IMG/VR virus record: IMGVR_UViG_3300007346_000045
Span: 1 to 48,152 of that record
Strand: one strand, 5' to 3'
DNA from: a virus
Length of the DNA stretch: 48,152 nt
Shown here: positions 47,047-48,152 of the stretch, one piece after another
Layout of the letters: every line of letters begins with the position of its first letter
Position numbering within the stretch: the stretch's first letter is position 1
The notes under the pieces: model-generated
The model's input: the letters and a program-made list of their open reading frames with translations, nothing else
Told to the model about the DNA's origin: nothing
The model's database searches: none
Made by a program: the position numbers and the translations under genes

Positions 47047-47304
47047 ATGGTTCAAATCACAGCTAAGTATATTGACAGCCTCAAGATACTGCCACGCCTG
47101 ATGATGCTGGCGGTAACGATACTTACCTATCAAGCGGTTCACTGGTTTATGAGTTTGCCTGATCCTTCTGTTGCTCAAAGCGGTTTAGTTTCTGTGTGCA
47201 TGGGCGCATTGACAGGTTGCTTCGGCATCTGGATGGGCAAAGAAAGCAAGACTACGGTTACTGAAGGTTCGGTAATCAAAGAAGAAAAGTATGGTAAGCC
47301 TTGA
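47047..47304 (+). CDS. Putative holin, two membrane spans
   Basis: 85 residues. Spans at about 15-35 (LPRLMMLAVTILTYQAVHWFM) and 45-62 (LVSVCMGALTGCFGIWMG) with a charged C-terminal tail (KESKTTVTEGSVIKEEK). The PRLMMLAVTxLTY...CMGAxTGCFGIWMGKE pattern is known to me from marine phages, annotated as holin-like. Would open the inner membrane for the endolysin. Strong GGAGGTCTGAA before ATG. Confidence 0.75.
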   Translation: MVQITAKYIDSLKILPRLMMLAVTILTYQAVHWFMSLPDPSVAQSGLVSVCMGALTGCFGIWMGKESKTTVTEGSVIKEEKYGKP

Positions 47305-47389
47305 GGATTTCATGGTGTTCCTGATGGTAAGGGCGCTTGAGTTTCTCCTTAACACAAAGATGGCCCTCTACGGGACGGTGATGGTATGA
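47291..47389 (+). CDS. 32-residue peptide bridging holin and next gene
   Basis: Frame MVSLEDFMVFLMVRALEFLLNTKMALYGTVMV overlaps the holin stop by 14 bases and its stop overlaps the start of the 47386 gene (ATGA). Hydrophobic, could be a membrane peptide. Starts ATG 47291 inside AGTATGG with no obvious Shine-Dalgarno, so translational coupling is needed. Confidence 0.45.
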   Translation: MVSLEDFMVFLMVRALEFLLNTKMALYGTVMV

Positions 47390-47844
47390 TTACACTTCTT
47401 GGAAGTCTGTTGGGCTTTGGCACGTCATTTCTGCCAGAGGTATTGAATTACTTCAAAGCAGGTCAAGAGCATAAGCACAATCTTGAGCGTATGCAGCTTG
47501 AAATGGACATGATGACGAAGCGAAATGAGTTACAGCTCAACATCATGGATAAGCAAGCGGAAATCAAAGAAACAGAAGGTTTGTACAAGCATGACAGTAT
47601 TGACGCTGGTTGGTTCATTAATGGACTTAGAGGGTCTGTCCGTCCTGTCATCACTTATGTTTTTTTTGGTCTTTTCGTTGCCATTAAGGTGACGGCTTTG
47701 ATTGCTCTCATGGATGCGGGTAACGACTTGGGCCGCTCTCTTTCGCTTATCTGGGACGATGCTACATCTGGATTGTTTGCTGCTATAATCAGTTTCTGGT
47801 TTGGGGGTAGGGCTGTAGGCAAATACATGAAAGCGAAGCCCTGA
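47386..47844 (+). CDS. Holin-like / 3TM membrane protein
   Basis: 152 residues. A hydrophobic N-terminus (ITLLGSLLGFGTSFLPEVL), a long charged helix (HNLERMQLEMDMMTKRNELQLNIMDKQAEIKE), then WFINGLRGSVRPVITYVFFGLFVAIKVTALIAL and a last span LFAAIISFWFGGRAVGK. The FWFGGRAxGK end is widespread in phage membrane proteins near lysis cassettes. Likely second lysis or envelope protein. Confidence 0.65.
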   Translation: MITLLGSLLGFGTSFLPEVLNYFKAGQEHKHNLERMQLEMDMMTKRNELQLNIMDKQAEIKETEGLYKHDSIDAGWFINGLRGSVRPVITYVFFGLFVAIKVTALIALMDAGNDLGRSLSLIWDDATSGLFAAIISFWFGGRAVGKYMKAKP

Positions 47845-47948
47845 TGGAGATGTGGCAGTGGATACTGCTCTTTACAGCTGTAAGCCTTAACACGCTGGTC
47901 AATTGCTGGCGCTTATATTTGGAGAAAAAACGATGCCATTCAAGCTAA
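47844..47948 (+). CDS. 34-residue membrane peptide upstream of endolysin
   Basis: Starts at ATG 47844 (TGATG overlap) with MEMWQWILLFTAVSLNTLVNCWRLYLEKKRCHSS, one hydrophobic span then a basic tail. It overlaps the endolysin start by 16 bases; the endolysin Shine-Dalgarno (TTGGAG) lies within it. Resembles small lysis peptides; function not shown. Confidence 0.6.
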   Translation: MEMWQWILLFTAVSLNTLVNCWRLYLEKKRCHSS

Positions 47949-48152
47949 GTAGACGGAGCCTTGATAAGTTAGAGGGCGTTGACGAAAGGTTGCAAGCAGT
48001 AGCGAAGCAAGCCATTAGCCTTTCCAAAACCGATTTCGGTGTAATTCAAGGAATGAGAACCATTGAACAGCAAAAAGAGCTTGTAGCAAAGGGCGCAAGT
48101 AAAACGATGAAGTCTTTGCACTTAGAGGGTAAAGCAATCGACGTCATGGCTT
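47927..48152 (+). repeat. Right copy of the 226-bp imperfect terminal repeat
   Basis: Aligned to bases 1-226, with 15 substitutions and no gaps by eye. See the left copy. Confidence 0.9.
47933..48152 (+). CDS. Endolysin, second copy (truncated by the window end)
   Basis: The first 73 residues of the M15 endolysin appear again, with the same N-terminus, Ser instead of Thr at residue 29 and Thr instead of Ile at 33. The SLHLEGKAID zinc motif is retained. It continues past the window end. Either an allele from another strain at the circular junction or a true tandem second lysin; the mostly synonymous differences favour the former. Shine-Dalgarno TTGGAG upstream. Confidence 0.9.
   Translation, partial: MPFKLSRRSLDKLEGVDERLQAVAKQAISLSKTDFGVIQGMRTIEQQKELVAKGASKTMKSLHLEGKAIDVMA

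Noticed and set aside
1-48152. tRNA genes
   Set aside because: No cloverleaf with T-arm GTTCGA-type sequence and CCA could be recognised by eye; a tRNA scan would be decisive.

Overview
The window is essentially one complete genome of a tailed, long-tailed (siphovirus-type) double-stranded DNA phage, and no cellular genes are seen. The evidence is a full HK97-type head set (large terminase, portal, Mu F-like minor head protein, prohead protease, capsid), an HK97/GTA-like connector and tail set, a 726-residue tape measure, lysis genes, and a lambda-like replication and recombination set. The last 226 bases repeat the first 226 with 15 mismatches, so the contig probably closes on itself as a circular map whose two ends come from slightly different variants of the same endolysin gene. 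Base composition is intermediate. The proteins most resemble families I know from phages of marine Alphaproteobacteria (Rhodobacterales/SAR116-like hosts); the host is an inference. I see no integrase, tRNA or CRISPR.

Layout. 7-462: endolysin, the end of the late rightward transcript. 586-3671 and 3781-4961: two leftward operons of small early proteins, many unrecognised, plus a methyltransferase. 5109-5582: a lone rightward rusA. 5518-8500: a leftward recombination operon (Ref-like HNH nuclease, SSB, ERF annealase, Gp157-like). 8581-8771: a Cro/CI-like regulator facing it across an operator region. 8847-9858: an O-like replication initiator, with palindromic iterons inside the gene, and a probable helicase loader. 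9908-13713: a coupled six-gene cassette (ParB-like, small conserved protein, glycosyltransferase, DNA methyltransferase-like, IbrA-like PAPS-reductase, IbrB-like ParB) that looks like a DNA-modification system. 13758-19049: terminase, portal and associated genes. 19250-21720: an accessory island with divergent promoters, a GIY-YIG nuclease and a candidate small RNA. 21733-25474: head morphogenesis. 25507-34315: a large adhesion region (S74-chaperone fibre, Asp-box protein, an adenylate-forming enzyme, a tandem-repeat protein). 34370-44318: connector, tail tube, frameshifted tail chaperones, tape measure, tail tip. 44319-48152: glycine-rich adhesin, holin/lysis genes and the endolysin again.

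How it works together. Early leftward operons share a promoter-leader module: a -35/-10 pair carrying TATCCACA, followed by AGGCAA and AAGGAGAA just before the first gene. Several rightward promoters share a TAAGTT -10. Genes within operons are packed with ATGA/TAATG overlaps, which decided many starts. Tail length is set by the tape measure with a classic -1 frameshift (GGGAAAC) upstream. The most unusual content is the 9.9-13.7 kb modification cassette and the minimal adenylate-forming (ANL) enzyme in the fibre locus.
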